A stretch of 64,000 bases of DNA from Bacteroides caccae (GCF_002222615.2 NZ_CP022412.2:2418001-2482000); one strand, 5' to 3'; positions 18,071 to 28,618 are shown, numbered from the stretch's first letter. Numbers and translations are program-made. Notes: generated from the letters alone by a model not told the origin.

Positions 18071-18970
18071 CTTGAACCATTCACTTATTTCGGTCCCTTT
18101 GAAATAGATAATCAAGGAGCTGACGATCACGACCATTCCTGCAACGGTACTAAAAGTCGGATATTCGTCAGGGAGCATGATCCAGCTAAGGACTGCACCC
18201 AGAATCGGATTGATCAACCGGCACATATTGATGTCGCTGACTTTGGCGCCTTTGCTTTGTAAAGCGATAAACCAGAAGCTGAAGGCGAATACAGATATGA
18301 ATACCAGTATCGCAAGGCTGGCATAAAATCCGCCGGGTTTTCCGATAAAAGAATGATAACCTTCCGTGCCCAAGCCTACCATATATATAAGCAGACCTCC
18401 GAAGAACATCTGCACCGCATTCAGGAAAATAGGATTCACCTTTCCTTTGTCTTCTGAAACGGAGATAGCAGAATACCCTTGAAAGATAATACTTAGCAGT
18501 AAAAGTACGATTCCCGTAATTCCTTTCCAGTCGAGTGGTGCACCGTTGCTTCCCATTCCGATAATCAGGAACAGGCCGATGAGGCTGACAATAAGACTGA
18601 TAATCTTATGAGTGTTCAGTCTGTCATTACTTGCGAGCAAGTGCGCTAACAGGACATTAATCAAAGGTGTCATTCCCATAATAATGGACGAGATAGCTCC
18701 GCTTACAAAGTCTACACCGAAGTAAAAAGCAGTATATCCCATAAACATATTGATAAGAATCAGATTCAGGAACAGTTTGCTGTGTTGACGGATTTCCCGC
18801 CACATACCCTTGTGCCAGGTATAAGCGAAAAGAATAATCCCAACAGTGGTAAAGCGGATACCGGCGAAGTTCATAGGGGTGAAGTCATAGCTCAATCCTT
18901 GTTTGATAAACGGGTTTACAATAGCCCATAGGATAGAAGCCAATATGGCGTAAAAAAGTCCTTTCTTCAT
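18050..18970 (-). CDS. EamA/DMT-family transporter
   Basis: 306 residues with about ten hydrophobic helices and two EamA repeats: KKGLFYAILASILWAIVNPF opens the first, GITGIVLLLLSIIFQGYSAI the second. The second repeat ends MCRLINPILGAVLSWIML then FSTVAGMVVIVSSLIIYF. Proteins of this family export amino acids or other metabolites from the inner membrane; the substrate cannot be read from sequence. A longer frame begins at 19075, but its extra 35 residues are unlike the family, so the ATG at 18970 is chosen. It is divergent from the aquaporin gene. Confidence 0.85.
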   Translation of the reverse strand: MKKGLFYAILASILWAIVNPFIKQGLSYDFTPMNFAGIRFTTVGIILFAYTWHKGMWREIRQHSKLFLNLILINMFMGYTAFYFGVDFVSGAISSIIMGMTPLINVLLAHLLASNDRLNTHKIISLIVSLIGLFLIIGMGSNGAPLDWKGITGIVLLLLSIIFQGYSAISVSEDKGKVNPIFLNAVQMFFGGLLIYMVGLGTEGYHSFIGKPGGFYASLAILVFISVFAFSFWFIALQSKGAKVSDINMCRLINPILGAVLSWIMLPDEYPTFSTVAGMVVIVSSLIIYFKGTEISEWFKKTKAGA

Positions 18971-19088
18971 TTTATTTGCTAGTCTTTTATTCAAAAATGC
19001 TGCAAAGATACAAATAATTAGGTAGATGCGTTTTGTTTCTTTGGGATAATTCTTTATATTTGGCAAATCAACCATTTATATAATAGTT

Positions 19089-19769
19089 ATGAAAAAGTAC
19101 ATTGCAGAAATGATTGGAACGATGGTACTCGTTCTTATGGGATGCGGAAGTGCTGTTTTTGCCGGTAGTGTAACAGGTACAGTAGGTGCTGGCGTGGGAA
19201 CGGTCGGCGTAGCTTTGGCATTCGGTCTTTCAGTGGTAGCGATGGCGTATGCTATCGGAGGAATTTCGGGATGTCACATTAATCCTGCCATCACATTGGG
19301 AGTGTTCCTTACCGGGCGTATGAACGGAAAAGATGCAGGAATGTATATGATTTTCCAGGTGATTGGAGCCATTATCGGTTCGGCTGTTCTTTTTGCTTTG
19401 GTGTCTACCGGTGCGCATGATGGACCTACGGCTACGGGTTCGAACGGTTTTGGCGAAGGAGAGATGTTGCAGGCATTCATAGCAGAAGCTGTGTTTACTT
19501 TTATTTTTGTATTGGTGGTACTGGGTTCTACCGATCCTAAGAAGGGGGCAGGCAATTTAGCCGGATTGGCTATTGGTTTGTCTCTCGTATTGGTACATAT
19601 CGTATGTATTCCTATCACAGGAACCTCTGTAAATCCGGCACGTAGCATTGCTCCGGCATTGTTCCAGGGCGGCGAAGCGTTGTCACAGTTGTGGTTGTTT
19701 ATCATTGCACCTTTTGTGGGAGCTGCTTTGAGTGCGGTGGTGTGGAATTATTTTGGAGATAAGAAATAA
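19089..19769 (+). CDS. aqpZ: Aquaporin (AqpZ-type MIP channel)
   Basis: 226 residues with six membrane helices and both half-helix motifs: GGISGCHINPAITLGVF (first NPA, about 60-75) and ITGTSVNPARSIAPAL (second NPA with the pore arginine, about 180). It lacks the enlarged loops of glycerol facilitators, so water transport is the likely function. Single gene with its own terminator. Confidence 0.93.
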   Translation: MKKYIAEMIGTMVLVLMGCGSAVFAGSVTGTVGAGVGTVGVALAFGLSVVAMAYAIGGISGCHINPAITLGVFLTGRMNGKDAGMYMIFQVIGAIIGSAVLFALVSTGAHDGPTATGSNGFGEGEMLQAFIAEAVFTFIFVLVVLGSTDPKKGAGNLAGLAIGLSLVLVHIVCIPITGTSVNPARSIAPALFQGGEALSQLWLFIIAPFVGAALSAVVWNYFGDKK

Positions 19770-19790
19770 CTTGTTTATATAATAAAAGTA

Positions 19791-19825
19791 AGAGGGCGAC
19801 AGTTTCACAACTACCGTCCTCTTTT
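19791..19825 (+). terminator. Terminator of aqpZ
   Basis: AGAGGGCGACAGT (19791-19803) pairs imperfectly with ACTACCGTCCTCT (about 19810-19822), followed by TTTTTG. Confidence 0.75.
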
Positions 19826-19880
19826 TGCGTAATTAATATATTATATTAAAAAAGAGTGTTTTTCACGCAGAATTAATAAA

Positions 19881-20615
<735 letters not shown>

Positions 20616-20714
20616 TTATGGATTTTAATAATATAATTGCTTTTTATTTTGAAAATGCGGGGAGGCAGAAAATATTGCATTCGAATCTGTTAAAGAAACA
20701 AAAGTACTAAAAGA

Positions 20715-20746
20715 GTTGTTCTCTCTATGCAGTATTTCTATCTTTG
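20715..20746 (+). promoter_or_regulatory. Promoter of the ECF sigma operon
   Basis: TATCTTTG at 20739-20746 with GTTG at 20715-20718, spacing 20: the housekeeping Bacteroides consensus, so the operon is not solely autoregulated by its own sigma factor. Confidence 0.6.
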
Positions 20747-20779
20747 CTGCATTTATAAGATAAACACGTGTATAAGAGA

Positions 20780-21328
20780 ATGGAAGAATTAGAGTTGTCG
20801 GAACAATGCAGGCTGGGAAACAATCAGGCCCGCAAGGAACTGTATGAGCAGTATGCGGGGCGCATGCTTGGCATCTGTCTTCGTTATACCGGCGACCGTG
20901 ATACGGCCCAGGATCTGCTTCACGACGGCTTTATAAAGATATTCGATTCTTTCGACAAGTTCACCTGGCGAGGTGAAGGCTCCTTACGAGCTTGGATGGA
21001 GCGGGTAATAGTCAATACGGCTTTGCAATATCTTCGGAAAAATGATGTAATGAATCAGTCGGCGCCTTTGGAAGAATTGCCCGAGAAGTACGAAGAACCG
21101 GATGTTTCGGATGTAGAAGCGATACCACAAAGAGTATTGATGCAGTTTATCGAAGAACTTCCCGCAGGATATCGTACAGTGTTTAACCTTTATACGTTTG
21201 AAGATAAATCACACAAAGAAATCGCTCAGGTATTAGGCATTAATGAAAAATCGTCGGCTTCGCAACTGTTTCGTGCGAAAAGCGTGTTAGCAAAAAGAGT
21301 AAAAGAATGGATAATGAATAATGGATAG
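20780..21328 (+). CDS. ECF-type RNA polymerase sigma factor
   Basis: About 182 residues: sigma region 2 (GRMLGICLRYTGDRDTAQDL, DGFIKIFDSFDKFTWRGEGS) and region 4 (LPAGYRTVFNLYTFEDKSHK then EIAQVLGINEKSSASQLFRA). Region 3 is absent, as in all ECF factors. A GTG at 20768 opens four residues further upstream; ATG 20780 is preferred. The next gene starts three bases after the stop and is probably its membrane-bound regulator. Confidence 0.88.
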   Translation: MEELELSEQCRLGNNQARKELYEQYAGRMLGICLRYTGDRDTAQDLLHDGFIKIFDSFDKFTWRGEGSLRAWMERVIVNTALQYLRKNDVMNQSAPLEELPEKYEEPDVSDVEAIPQRVLMQFIEELPAGYRTVFNLYTFEDKSHKEIAQVLGINEKSSASQLFRAKSVLAKRVKEWIMNNG

Positions 21329-21330
21329 AT

Positions 21331-22593
21331 ATGGAAGAGAAAGAATTATGGATGAATAAGTTGAAGGAGAAGCTCGAAGATTATTCGGAGCCGATACCGG
21401 CTTCCGGTTGGGAACAACTGGAGAAAGAGCTTATGCCTCCTGTGGAGAGGAAGATATATCCTTATCGGAAATGGATGATGGCGGCTGCGGCTGTTATATT
21501 ACTGGCTTTGGTTTCTTCTGTAAGCCTGTATTTTCTGGGTACGCCTGCCGCTGACGAAATACGTCATACGCAAACCCCTGCATTGGCTTCCGTACTGGAC
21601 GCATTGCCTGCGGTGCAACAGCCGGATGCGCAAGGTGCAACGGCAGATCCTGTGTCGCGTCCTATGCTAAAGACAGATAGACTGGCGAAAACAGAACACA
21701 ATATTTCCGAACAAAATACGTATACTGATCAACCTGTTATTCAGAATGAAGATGAGTTTCCGGCAACAGATGATAAGATTGATAATGGAGAAAAAGAGGA
21801 GACAAAGCTAGTGAAAGACGCGAATGCTGGTCAAAAAAAGCAAGCGTTGGAAACGGAAGAACCTAGAAACAACAGACCCCGCCGTCCTTCGAGCAGAGAT
21901 AAATATCATATCCCGACAGAAAAGAAATCTTCTCAAAAGGGAACTTGGTCAATGGGGTTTGCCGTCGGAAATTCCGGAGGTGCTTCGACGGAGGTAGGGG
22001 GAGGTACCCAATATCTGTCTCGAGTAAGTATGGCTGCTGTTTCTAACGGCTTGATGAATATACCGGAAGATAAGACATTGGTGTTTGAAGACGGTATACC
22101 TTATCTGCGCCAGGCAAAGCAGGTGATTGACATTAAGCATCATCAGCCTATTTCTGTGGGAGTGTCTGTTCGTAAAAGCTTGGGTAAAGGGTTTTCTGTT
22201 GAAAGTGGATTGACCTATACACTGCTTTCTTCGGATGTAAAACTGGCGGATGGCAATCAGGAAGTGGAGCAGAAACTACATTATGTCGGCATTCCGTTGC
22301 GTGCCAACTGGAACTTTTTGGATAAAAAACTGGTCACTCTCTACGTTTCCGGCGGCGGTATGATAGAAAAATGTGTGTATGGAAAACTAGGCTCCGAGAA
22401 GGAAACTGTTAAACCTTTACAATTCTCCGTATCTGGTGCAGTCGGCGTACAGTTAAATGCGACGAAACGTATAGGTATCTACATGGAACCCGGTGTTGCT
22501 TATTTCTTTGATGATGGTTCGAGCGTACAGACTATCCGCAAGGAAAATCCGTTTAATTTCAATATACAGGCAGGTATCCGATTTACATATTAA
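21331..22593 (+). CDS. Membrane-anchored anti-sigma-like protein with C-terminal beta-barrel domain
   Basis: 420 residues. The N-terminal 40 or so are cytoplasmic and resemble anti-sigma regions (MNKLKEKLEDYSEPIPASGW), then one membrane helix (MMAAAAVILLALVSSVSLYF, about 50-70). A long polar linker rich in E, K, N and R follows (about 100-205). The C-terminal 210 residues resemble a porin-type outer-membrane beta-barrel (SVGVSVRKSLGKGFSVESGL, YVGIPLRANWNFLDKKLVTL, GIYMEPGVAYFF, ending NFNIQAGIRFTY with terminal aromatic). Co-transcription with the sigma factor suggests regulation of it. The join of inner-membrane anchor and barrel-like domain is unusual in topology. Confidence 0.75.
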   Translation: MEEKELWMNKLKEKLEDYSEPIPASGWEQLEKELMPPVERKIYPYRKWMMAAAAVILLALVSSVSLYFLGTPAADEIRHTQTPALASVLDALPAVQQPDAQGATADPVSRPMLKTDRLAKTEHNISEQNTYTDQPVIQNEDEFPATDDKIDNGEKEETKLVKDANAGQKKQALETEEPRNNRPRRPSSRDKYHIPTEKKSSQKGTWSMGFAVGNSGGASTEVGGGTQYLSRVSMAAVSNGLMNIPEDKTLVFEDGIPYLRQAKQVIDIKHHQPISVGVSVRKSLGKGFSVESGLTYTLLSSDVKLADGNQEVEQKLHYVGIPLRANWNFLDKKLVTLYVSGGGMIEKCVYGKLGSEKETVKPLQFSVSGAVGVQLNATKRIGIYMEPGVAYFFDDGSSVQTIRKENPFNFNIQAGIRFTY

Positions 22594-22639
22594 TGAAAAA
22601 CTTTTCTATGAACTTGTCGACATTGGTGGATATTGCTTG

Positions 22640-23127
22640 GGTTACTCTCGCTAAGTCGTCTTTATTATTCGGGTGGGTCCGACCAGTGGAAAGATAAGCG
22701 TAGTTCGGGCGGAAGTTGAGATGGGACGCTGAGTTTTGTGACTGTTGCTTTTGACGAACGTATTACATTTCTTTCTGCATTCATTCTGTCCCGCATTATG
22801 TGATATGACGGGATTTCTTCATGGACGTGCCGGAGGGTGGCCGAGACTTTTGTCTGCTTCCGAACGAAAAAAATGCCAGTATCTATTGACATTGCCTGTC
22901 GGACACTGGCTTATTATGATGTGGCTAATTTGGCTCAAAAGATTAAAGTACCGGGATTTTATTCGTATGGCTATAATGACAACACTTGTCCGCCTACCAC
23001 GGTGACGGCCGCGTTGAATGTAATTACAGCCCCGAAAACGATTGTGGTAACTCCTGTTTCCGCTCATTGGCGTTTTGAGGAAACCAACCGTAAATCTATT
23101 GAATGGATGAAAAAGCGTATTAATTGA
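22640..23127 (+). pseudogene. Acetylxylan esterase (AXE1 family), decayed
   Basis: Fragments in several plus-strand frames rebuild the C-terminal half of an AXE1/cephalosporin-C deacetylase: a nucleophile-like GGS followed by a stop (about 22710-22725), LSFVTVAFDERITFLSAF, CPALCDMTGFLHGRAGGWPR (22790-22850), and then a clean stretch LAYYDVANLAQKIKVPGFYS, YGYNDNTCPPTTVTAALNVI, SAHWRFEETNRKSIEWMKKR to the stop at 23127. At least two frameshifts and one stop are present and the N-terminal half is missing. It overlaps the convergent pflA gene by eight bases. These enzymes deacetylate xylan. Confidence 0.75.
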
Positions 23128-23848
23128 CTACTACCGTAGTGAAATACTTTTTGAATACCTCCGTAGCTTTTTCAAGTTGTTCGGGGGTATTTTCTTTTAC
23201 GTCTTTCAGCTTGTATTCCTGTTCCATTGCTTCGTACTTGTGTACGCCCAGAGTATGATAAGGAAGGATCTCCACCCGTTGAATCATCTTATACTTTCCG
23301 AGAGCTTCTCCCAATTGTCGGATGTCTTCTTCAAAATCGCTGTATCCGGGTACTAGCACATAGCGGAGCCAGAAAGGTTTTCCGTTCTCTTCCAACCAGG
23401 TTGCCGTGCGGATTGTCTGCTCGTTGCTTCTTCCGGTCAGCATCTGGTGGCGGGCAGGATTGAATTCTTTAATATCCAGCAATACGAGGTCTGTTAGTTG
23501 GAAAAGTTTCTCTACGTCTTCATTCCAAAGACCGCCGTTGCTGTCTATACATACATGAATCCCTTTCTCTTTCAGTTCGCGAACCAACGGAACAAGCGCT
23601 TTTGCTTGGAACGTAGGTTCTCCACCGGAGAAAGTGATACCGCCGCGTTTTCCGAAAAAGGGACGTTGACTCATTGCCATGCGGATGATTTCTTCCGGTG
23701 GAGTAGGTGTACCTCCTTTTCCGGCTATCGTGTCGGGATTGGCGCAATACAGGCAGCGGAAATTGCAACCTTGAAGAAAAACGACGAGCCGTAAACCCGG
23801 CCCGTCGAATGTTCCCATACTTTCGTATGAATGTACGTTTATTGTCAT
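23120..23848 (-). CDS. pflA: Pyruvate formate-lyase activating enzyme
   Basis: 242 residues, a radical-SAM protein. The CxxxCxxC cluster motif is in LQGCNFRCLYCANPDT near residue 30, followed by GGITFSGGEPTFQAKAL (SAM binding), CIDSNGG and LLDIKEFNP. It abstracts hydrogen from the radical glycine of PflB. Located 16 bases downstream of pflB in the same direction, so the two are co-transcribed, as in most fermenters. Confidence 0.96.
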   Translation of the reverse strand: MTINVHSYESMGTFDGPGLRLVVFLQGCNFRCLYCANPDTIAGKGGTPTPPEEIIRMAMSQRPFFGKRGGITFSGGEPTFQAKALVPLVRELKEKGIHVCIDSNGGLWNEDVEKLFQLTDLVLLDIKEFNPARHQMLTGRSNEQTIRTATWLEENGKPFWLRYVLVPGYSDFEEDIRQLGEALGKYKMIQRVEILPYHTLGVHKYEAMEQEYKLKDVKENTPEQLEKATEVFKKYFTTVVVN

Positions 23849-23864
23849 ATAAGAGTAGATAAGA

Positions 23865-26093
23865 TTACATACGTTCGTGGAAGCTACGGCTGATTACTTC
23901 CAGTTGGTGTTCACGACTCAACTTCACGAAGTTTACAGCATAGCCGGAAACACGGATTGTAAGCTGCGGATATTTCTCGGGATGTTCCATCGCATCATAA
24001 AGCATCTCGCGGTTCAGAACATTTACGTTCAGGTGGTGAGCGCCTTTGGTGAAGTAACCGTCCATCATTGTAACGAGATTTTCAACGCGGTCTTCTTCGG
24101 TAGCTCCCAATGATTTCGGAACGATAGAGAAGGTGTTACTGATACCGTCTTGTGAGTCGCGGTAACGAAGTTTTGCTACGGAACTCAAAGAAGCGATAGC
24201 ACCGTTCTTATCTCGTCCGTGCATCGGGTTAGCACCCGGAGCGAAGGCAACGCCTTTGGCACGTCCGTCCGGAGTAGCACCTGTCTTCTTTCCGTACATC
24301 ACGTTGGAAGTGATGGTCAGCAGGGAGAGGGTAGGACGGGCATTCTTGTAAACCGGGAGTTTCTTCAATTCTTCGCTGAAGAAATATACGAGGTCAACGC
24401 CAAGGTGGTCTACCTTGTCGTTATCGTTTCCGAAACAAGGGAATTCGCCTTCAATGTCGAAACCTTCTGTCAGACCTATATCGTTGCGGCGGGCGGTAAC
24501 CTTTGCGTATTTGATAGCTGACAATGAATCGAGCGCAATAGAAAGTCCGGCTACGCCGTAGGCAAGGTTAATGCGCGGGTTAGTATCTACGAGTGCCATT
24601 TGAGCCTTTTCGTAGTAATACTTATCGTGCATATAGTGGATGATGTTCATCGCTTCGTTATAAACGCGGGCAATTTCGATCAGAACCTTCTTGTAGTTGT
24701 CCATTACTTCTTCAAATTTCAGTGTGTCGCTGGTCAGTACGGGAATATTCTTCACCATGACTGTACCTGTGTTTTCGCAACGTCCACCGTTGATAGCAAG
24801 CAACAGAGCTTTTGCCAGATTACAGCGTGCACCGAAGAACTGGATTTGCTTGCCTATCTCTTGGTAAGATACACAGCAGGCGATTCCGTAGTCGTCAGAT
24901 TGACGTACTTCACGCATCAGATCATCATTTTCGTACTGAATAGAAGAAGTGTCGATGGATACTTTAGCACAGAACTCTTTGAATCCTTCCGGCAGTTCGG
25001 GACTCCACAGTACGGTCAAGTTTGGTTCTGGTGAAGGGCCGAGGTTGTACAAGGTTTGCAGGAAACGAAAAGAAGTCTTTGTCACTTTGGTACGTCCGTC
25101 GTTGAAGCGTCCGCCCAGAGATTCGGTTACCCAAGTAGGATCACCGGCAAAGATATCGTTGTATGATTGCATACGCAGATGGCGTACCATGCGTAGTTTG
25201 ATAACAAACTGGTCAATTAGTTCCTGTGCGAAAGATTCGGTGATCGTTCCCTTGCTCAATTCATATTCCATGTAGATGTCAAGAAAAGAAGAAACGTTAC
25301 CCAGTGACATTGCAGCACCGTCTTGCTCTTTTACGGCAGCAAGATAAGCCATGTATACCCATTGAACAGCTTCTTGGGCGGTATATGCGGGACGGCTCAA
25401 ATCGAGTCCATAGTATTCCCCCATTACTTTCATCTCTTTCAAGGCTTTGATTTGTTCTGCCACCTCTTCGCGCAAGCGGATACGGGCGTCAGTCATCGGA
25501 CCGGTGAGGTTGCGCAGATCTTCTTTTTTAGCTTCAATCAGTCGGTCGATACCGTAGAGAGCCATACGGCGGTAGTCACCGATGATACGTCCGCGAGCGT
25601 AGTTGTCGGGCAGTCCGGTGAGGAATCCCAGAGAACGGAACGAACGGATTTCTTCGGTATATACGTCGAACACTCCATCGTTGTGTGTCTTGCGGTAGTG
25701 GGTGAAGATATCTTTCACACGGTCGTCCACTTCCACGCCGTTTTCGTGGCAAGCCTTGCTTACTACGTTGATACCTCCGAAAGGTTTGATAGCACGTTTC
25801 AGAAGCTCGTCTGTTTGCAGACCGACGATTAGTTCGTTTTCTTTGTCGATATATCCGGCTTTGTGTGATGAAATGGTAGATACAGTAGCGTTATCAAGCG
25901 AGCGGACACCGTTGTTTTTTCTTTCTTCTGCCAGTGCTTCAAGGCAACGGTTCCATACGGCTTTTGTACGTTCGGTAGGTCCTTCAAGGAAAGAAGCATC
26001 TCCGTAGTACGGAGTGATGTTATGACTTACGAAATCTCTGACGTTGATTTCGTTGCTCCAAAGACCGTCTTTAAAGATCTTGTTTAATTCCAT
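23865..26093 (-). CDS. pflB: Formate C-acetyltransferase (pyruvate formate-lyase)
   Basis: 742 residues, a normal PflB length. Cleaves pyruvate with CoA to acetyl-CoA and formate without oxygen. The paired active-site cysteines are in [20 protein letters not shown] (about 405), and the radical glycine is in the C-terminal [39 protein letters not shown] and the pyruvate-binding region are also intact. Strong anaerobic carbon flow would run through it, with the hydrogenase and menaquinone genes nearby handling electrons. Confidence 0.97.
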   Translation of the reverse strand: MELNKIFKDGLWSNEINVRDFVSHNITPYYGDASFLEGPTERTKAVWNRCLEALAEERKNNGVRSLDNATVSTISSHKAGYIDKENELIVGLQTDELLKRAIKPFGGINVVSKACHENGVEVDDRVKDIFTHYRKTHNDGVFDVYTEEIRSFRSLGFLTGLPDNYARGRIIGDYRRMALYGIDRLIEAKKEDLRNLTGPMTDARIRLREEVAEQIKALKEMKVMGEYYGLDLSRPAYTAQEAVQWVYMAYLAAVKEQDGAAMSLGNVSSFLDIYMEYELSKGTITESFAQELIDQFVIKLRMVRHLRMQSYNDIFAGDPTWVTESLGGRFNDGRTKVTKTSFRFLQTLYNLGPSPEPNLTVLWSPELPEGFKEFCAKVSIDTSSIQYENDDLMREVRQSDDYGIACCVSYQEIGKQIQFFGARCNLAKALLLAINGGRCENTGTVMVKNIPVLTSDTLKFEEVMDNYKKVLIEIARVYNEAMNIIHYMHDKYYYEKAQMALVDTNPRINLAYGVAGLSIALDSLSAIKYAKVTARRNDIGLTEGFDIEGEFPCFGNDNDKVDHLGVDLVYFFSEELKKLPVYKNARPTLSLLTITSNVMYGKKTGATPDGRAKGVAFAPGANPMHGRDKNGAIASLSSVAKLRYRDSQDGISNTFSIVPKSLGATEEDRVENLVTMMDGYFTKGAHHLNVNVLNREMLYDAMEHPEKYPQLTIRVSGYAVNFVKLSREHQLEVISRSFHERM

Positions 26094-26139
26094 AAATGAT
26101 AAAATTAGAGGTTGTAGTTATCCTTTTCTTTAGAGCGCA

Positions 26140-26147
26140 CAAAGTTA
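26140..26147 (-). promoter_or_regulatory. Promoter box of pflB-pflA
   Basis: TAACTTTG on the minus strand fits the -7 consensus; it lies 47 bases before the pflB start. A matching TTTG -33 is not obvious, which may indicate activator dependence. Confidence 0.55.
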
Positions 26148-26260
26148 CAATCATTTTTCATATAATCGGCATAAATATGCCCTATTTTATGCTTTTCAAC
26201 ATAAAATACCTGGATATTGCTATCTTTTGGAAACCTTCGATTGTTTTTTTCGTGAAAACT

Positions 26261-26291
26261 CTTGCATGTTTAAAATATCTTCGTACCTTTG
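26261..26291 (+). promoter_or_regulatory. Promoter of tRNA-Ser(UGA)
   Basis: TACCTTTG at 26284-26291 preceded by CTTG at 26261-26264 with a 19-base spacer, 40 bases before the tRNA. Confidence 0.65.
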
Positions 26292-26330
26292 CACCGCTTT
26301 TAACAAAAAGCACTTCTGAAAAGAAGTTTT

Positions 26331-26415
26331 GGAGAGGTGGCAGAGTGGTCGATTGCGGCGGTCTTGAAAACCGTTGTACCGCGAGGTACCCGGGGTTCGA
26401 ATCCCTGTCTCTCCG
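26331..26415 (+). tRNA. tRNA-Ser (anticodon UGA)
   Basis: Cloverleaf folded by eye: acceptor GGAGAGG with TCTCTCC, anticodon stem around loop CTTGAAA (anticodon TGA), a long variable arm typical of serine tRNAs (TTGTACCGCGAGGTACCC region) and T loop TTCGAAT. CCA is not encoded. Its 3' end is the attachment site of the genomic island. Confidence 0.95.
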
Positions 26416-26416
26416 C
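26404..26416. repeat. attL core
   Basis: CCTGTCTCTCCGC at the end of tRNA-Ser(UGA); the partner at 37117-37129 reads CCTTTCTCTCCGC. The insertion keeps the tRNA intact. Confidence 0.75.
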
Positions 26417-26450
26417 GATAAATATTGATTATCAATGGTTTACGAAAATT

Positions 26451-26493
26451 ACACCCGATTTTACACCCGATAATGTAAAGTCGGGTGTTTTTA
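26451..26493 (+). terminator. Hairpin terminator inside attL; overlaps candidate arm-type sites
   Basis: A 15-base stem (26451-26465 with 26474-26488, one G-T pair) followed by TTTTTA, suited to end the tRNA transcript after island insertion. The same stretch contains two ACACCCGA words 12 bases apart, resembling two ACACCCAA words at the other island end (36980-36999), so it may double as integrase arm sites. Confidence 0.65.
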
Positions 26494-26599
26494 GTATTAT
26501 TTTGCTATTCCGATTGAAGTTGAAAAGTAATAAGGGAATCTTAAAAGGTAAGGGGCATAAATTGTTATCGTAATCTGAAGAAATAGAAAGAATATTAAA

Positions 26600-28570
26600 C
26601 TATTTCCCATTCCTATTCGCTCCTATCTTTTTATCGATTAAATTGCAATTGGCAAAGTATTCGTGATATTGTTGGTTTCCTGTATTGATTATGAATAAGT
26701 AGTTTTGACAACGGGTAATACCTGTATATACGAGTTCATCAGAAAATTCATAAGGGCGTGTATTGGCCAACTTTTTCGTTGCTTTTAGATTGTCTTCTAT
26801 AACTAAAAATAAAACAGGACTTTCCCAACCTTTAAAGGAATGTATGGTAGATAGCTTAATAGTCCCTCTATTCATCCAGAAATTAGCTTTTCTATTCTTC
26901 CTTATTTTTAATATATCGGCATTGTTTTCAAATCCCGTTTGGGCATTGGGACATAGTTTCATAAACTCTTCTCTGGTTTCAAACATGATGTTTGTTTTTT
27001 CTTTGCTTTCGGTTCGCAACATATAATCGAGTTTACGTAACATTCTAATTCGAGAAGACAAAATCGTTACATCATTCGAGTGGAATCTATGTTCTTTTAT
27101 CTGTTGATAAATATAAGTTGCAATAGCATTATCTTCTTTTACACTCTCTTCGAGAGGATAATAATGGTATTCGATATAAGGCTCATCAAATAAAGACATC
27201 ATAGTGTTGGTCTCAATTTGTTGTTCGACCACATATTTATCTGCAAAAAAACGTTTTTGAAAATCTGTCACCAACAAAGCTATCTTTTGAGATAAACGAT
27301 AACTTTTATTCAATTTCCTATCCCAAGCACCTGTTTGTACAGGTATTCTCGGCATTTTTTCATTGTCTAACTCTCTTGAATAGATATTTTGCTTTTCGTC
27401 AGCAAAAGCAACAATTTCTGCATTTTCACTGGCGAAATATTTCATGATAATTCTTATCCAATTTTCTTGATAGTCTTGAGTCTCGTCTATTAATATAACT
27501 TCGTATTTTGGTAATTCATCTTTATGATTTTCAAAAAGATGAATGTTTGAATATACATGTTTTTCAGCCAATTTCCCAAATTCCTCAGAAGACATATATG
27601 TACTATTTCCTTCTTCGTCTTTAAGAAACTCAAATTCAAGTCCGACGTTATTCATATTATTATTAATAAAGTCATGATAATTGCTTATATGGAAAAATTC
27701 CCAAGCAAACTCTTGACGAACTGTACTAATCTTATCGTGAATGTAATTTCGGAGTGTTATGTTGTAAGTTAAGATTAACACACAGTTATGTGTTCTTTTA
27801 TGAGCGTTTACAGCTCTTTCCGCTAAAACTAATGTTTTACCAGAACCAGCCACACCTTTAATTCGTTTTCTTGCCCCTTCTTCACTTTTCGCCAACAAAT
27901 CCTGTTCTTTCGACAATTTGTAACCAAGTCCTTCTTCTATTGTGTGGTAAGAAGGCCTTAATATGCGTGCAAAGCTATTATATAATTCTTCTGTAAAATA
28001 ACTGTTCTTTTTACTTATCCATTGTTTTTCAAAGATACGATCCATACTTTCTTTTCCCAAGGAATCGTGTCCGATTATTGTGAAATTTTTGCTGAGGAAA
28101 GTCTTATACTTGTCCGATGGTTTCTCGCCTTCGCAGAATTTCTGTGCATATTCGGTTGTATGGCAGTGGAAATATACAGCACATTTGACAACATACCAAT
28201 ATTTATAGTCTTTCAAATGTAAGCTTAATAACGAATCAATATGTAAATCATATAGGTTCTTTTTATATTTCAAAACTTGGTTTAAGGGACTGTTTTTATA
28301 TACAGAGTTATTACAATTGACAATCCAATTTCCTTTTTCATTCACATGATAATTTGATAGATCCCAATCTTTAACTTCAAAAATCATAACTCCTCCTCCT
28401 TTGTGCATCACTATGATGTCAGGTAAATCTCCATTTAGAAAAGGTTGGAAGAATATTTCATATTCATCATCATAAGCGTTTAATAAGAAAGCCAATAACG
28501 TTCTTTCACCCGGAGTAGCTTCTGGTTTTCGTTTTCTTATTATTTCGATAGGAGGATAAAGAATTGCCAT
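26600..28570 (-). CDS. NERD-nuclease/UvrD-like helicase fusion, candidate defence protein
   Basis: 656 residues. Residues about 15-140 form a NERD nuclease-like domain with D51 (DLPDIIV) and the E65-x-K67 pair (MIFEVKDWD). Residues about 220-640 are a superfamily-1 helicase: Walker A GVAGSGKT at 239-246, LILTYNITLRNYI, Walker B VILIDETQDY at 358-367, QKNIYSRELD, STIHSFKGWESPVLF and VYTGITRCQNYLFI. Nuclease-helicase fusions of this kind on mobile elements often act against phage or plasmids; here that is inference. Codon use is visibly more A+T-rich than the adjacent island genes, suggesting separate acquisition. Occupies the attL end, separated from the mob gene by a structured 300-base gap. 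Confidence 0.8.
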   Translation of the reverse strand: MAILYPPIEIIRKRKPEATPGERTLLAFLLNAYDDEYEIFFQPFLNGDLPDIIVMHKGGGVMIFEVKDWDLSNYHVNEKGNWIVNCNNSVYKNSPLNQVLKYKKNLYDLHIDSLLSLHLKDYKYWYVVKCAVYFHCHTTEYAQKFCEGEKPSDKYKTFLSKNFTIIGHDSLGKESMDRIFEKQWISKKNSYFTEELYNSFARILRPSYHTIEEGLGYKLSKEQDLLAKSEEGARKRIKGVAGSGKTLVLAERAVNAHKRTHNCVLILTYNITLRNYIHDKISTVRQEFAWEFFHISNYHDFINNNMNNVGLEFEFLKDEEGNSTYMSSEEFGKLAEKHVYSNIHLFENHKDELPKYEVILIDETQDYQENWIRIIMKYFASENAEIVAFADEKQNIYSRELDNEKMPRIPVQTGAWDRKLNKSYRLSQKIALLVTDFQKRFFADKYVVEQQIETNTMMSLFDEPYIEYHYYPLEESVKEDNAIATYIYQQIKEHRFHSNDVTILSSRIRMLRKLDYMLRTESKEKTNIMFETREEFMKLCPNAQTGFENNADILKIRKNRKANFWMNRGTIKLSTIHSFKGWESPVLFLVIEDNLKATKKLANTRPYEFSDELVYTGITRCQNYLFIINTGNQQYHEYFANCNLIDKKIGANRNGK

Positions 28571-28618
28571 ACTTTATATTTTTTTAGTTACATGTGAATA
28601 ATAAGGATTATAATTACA

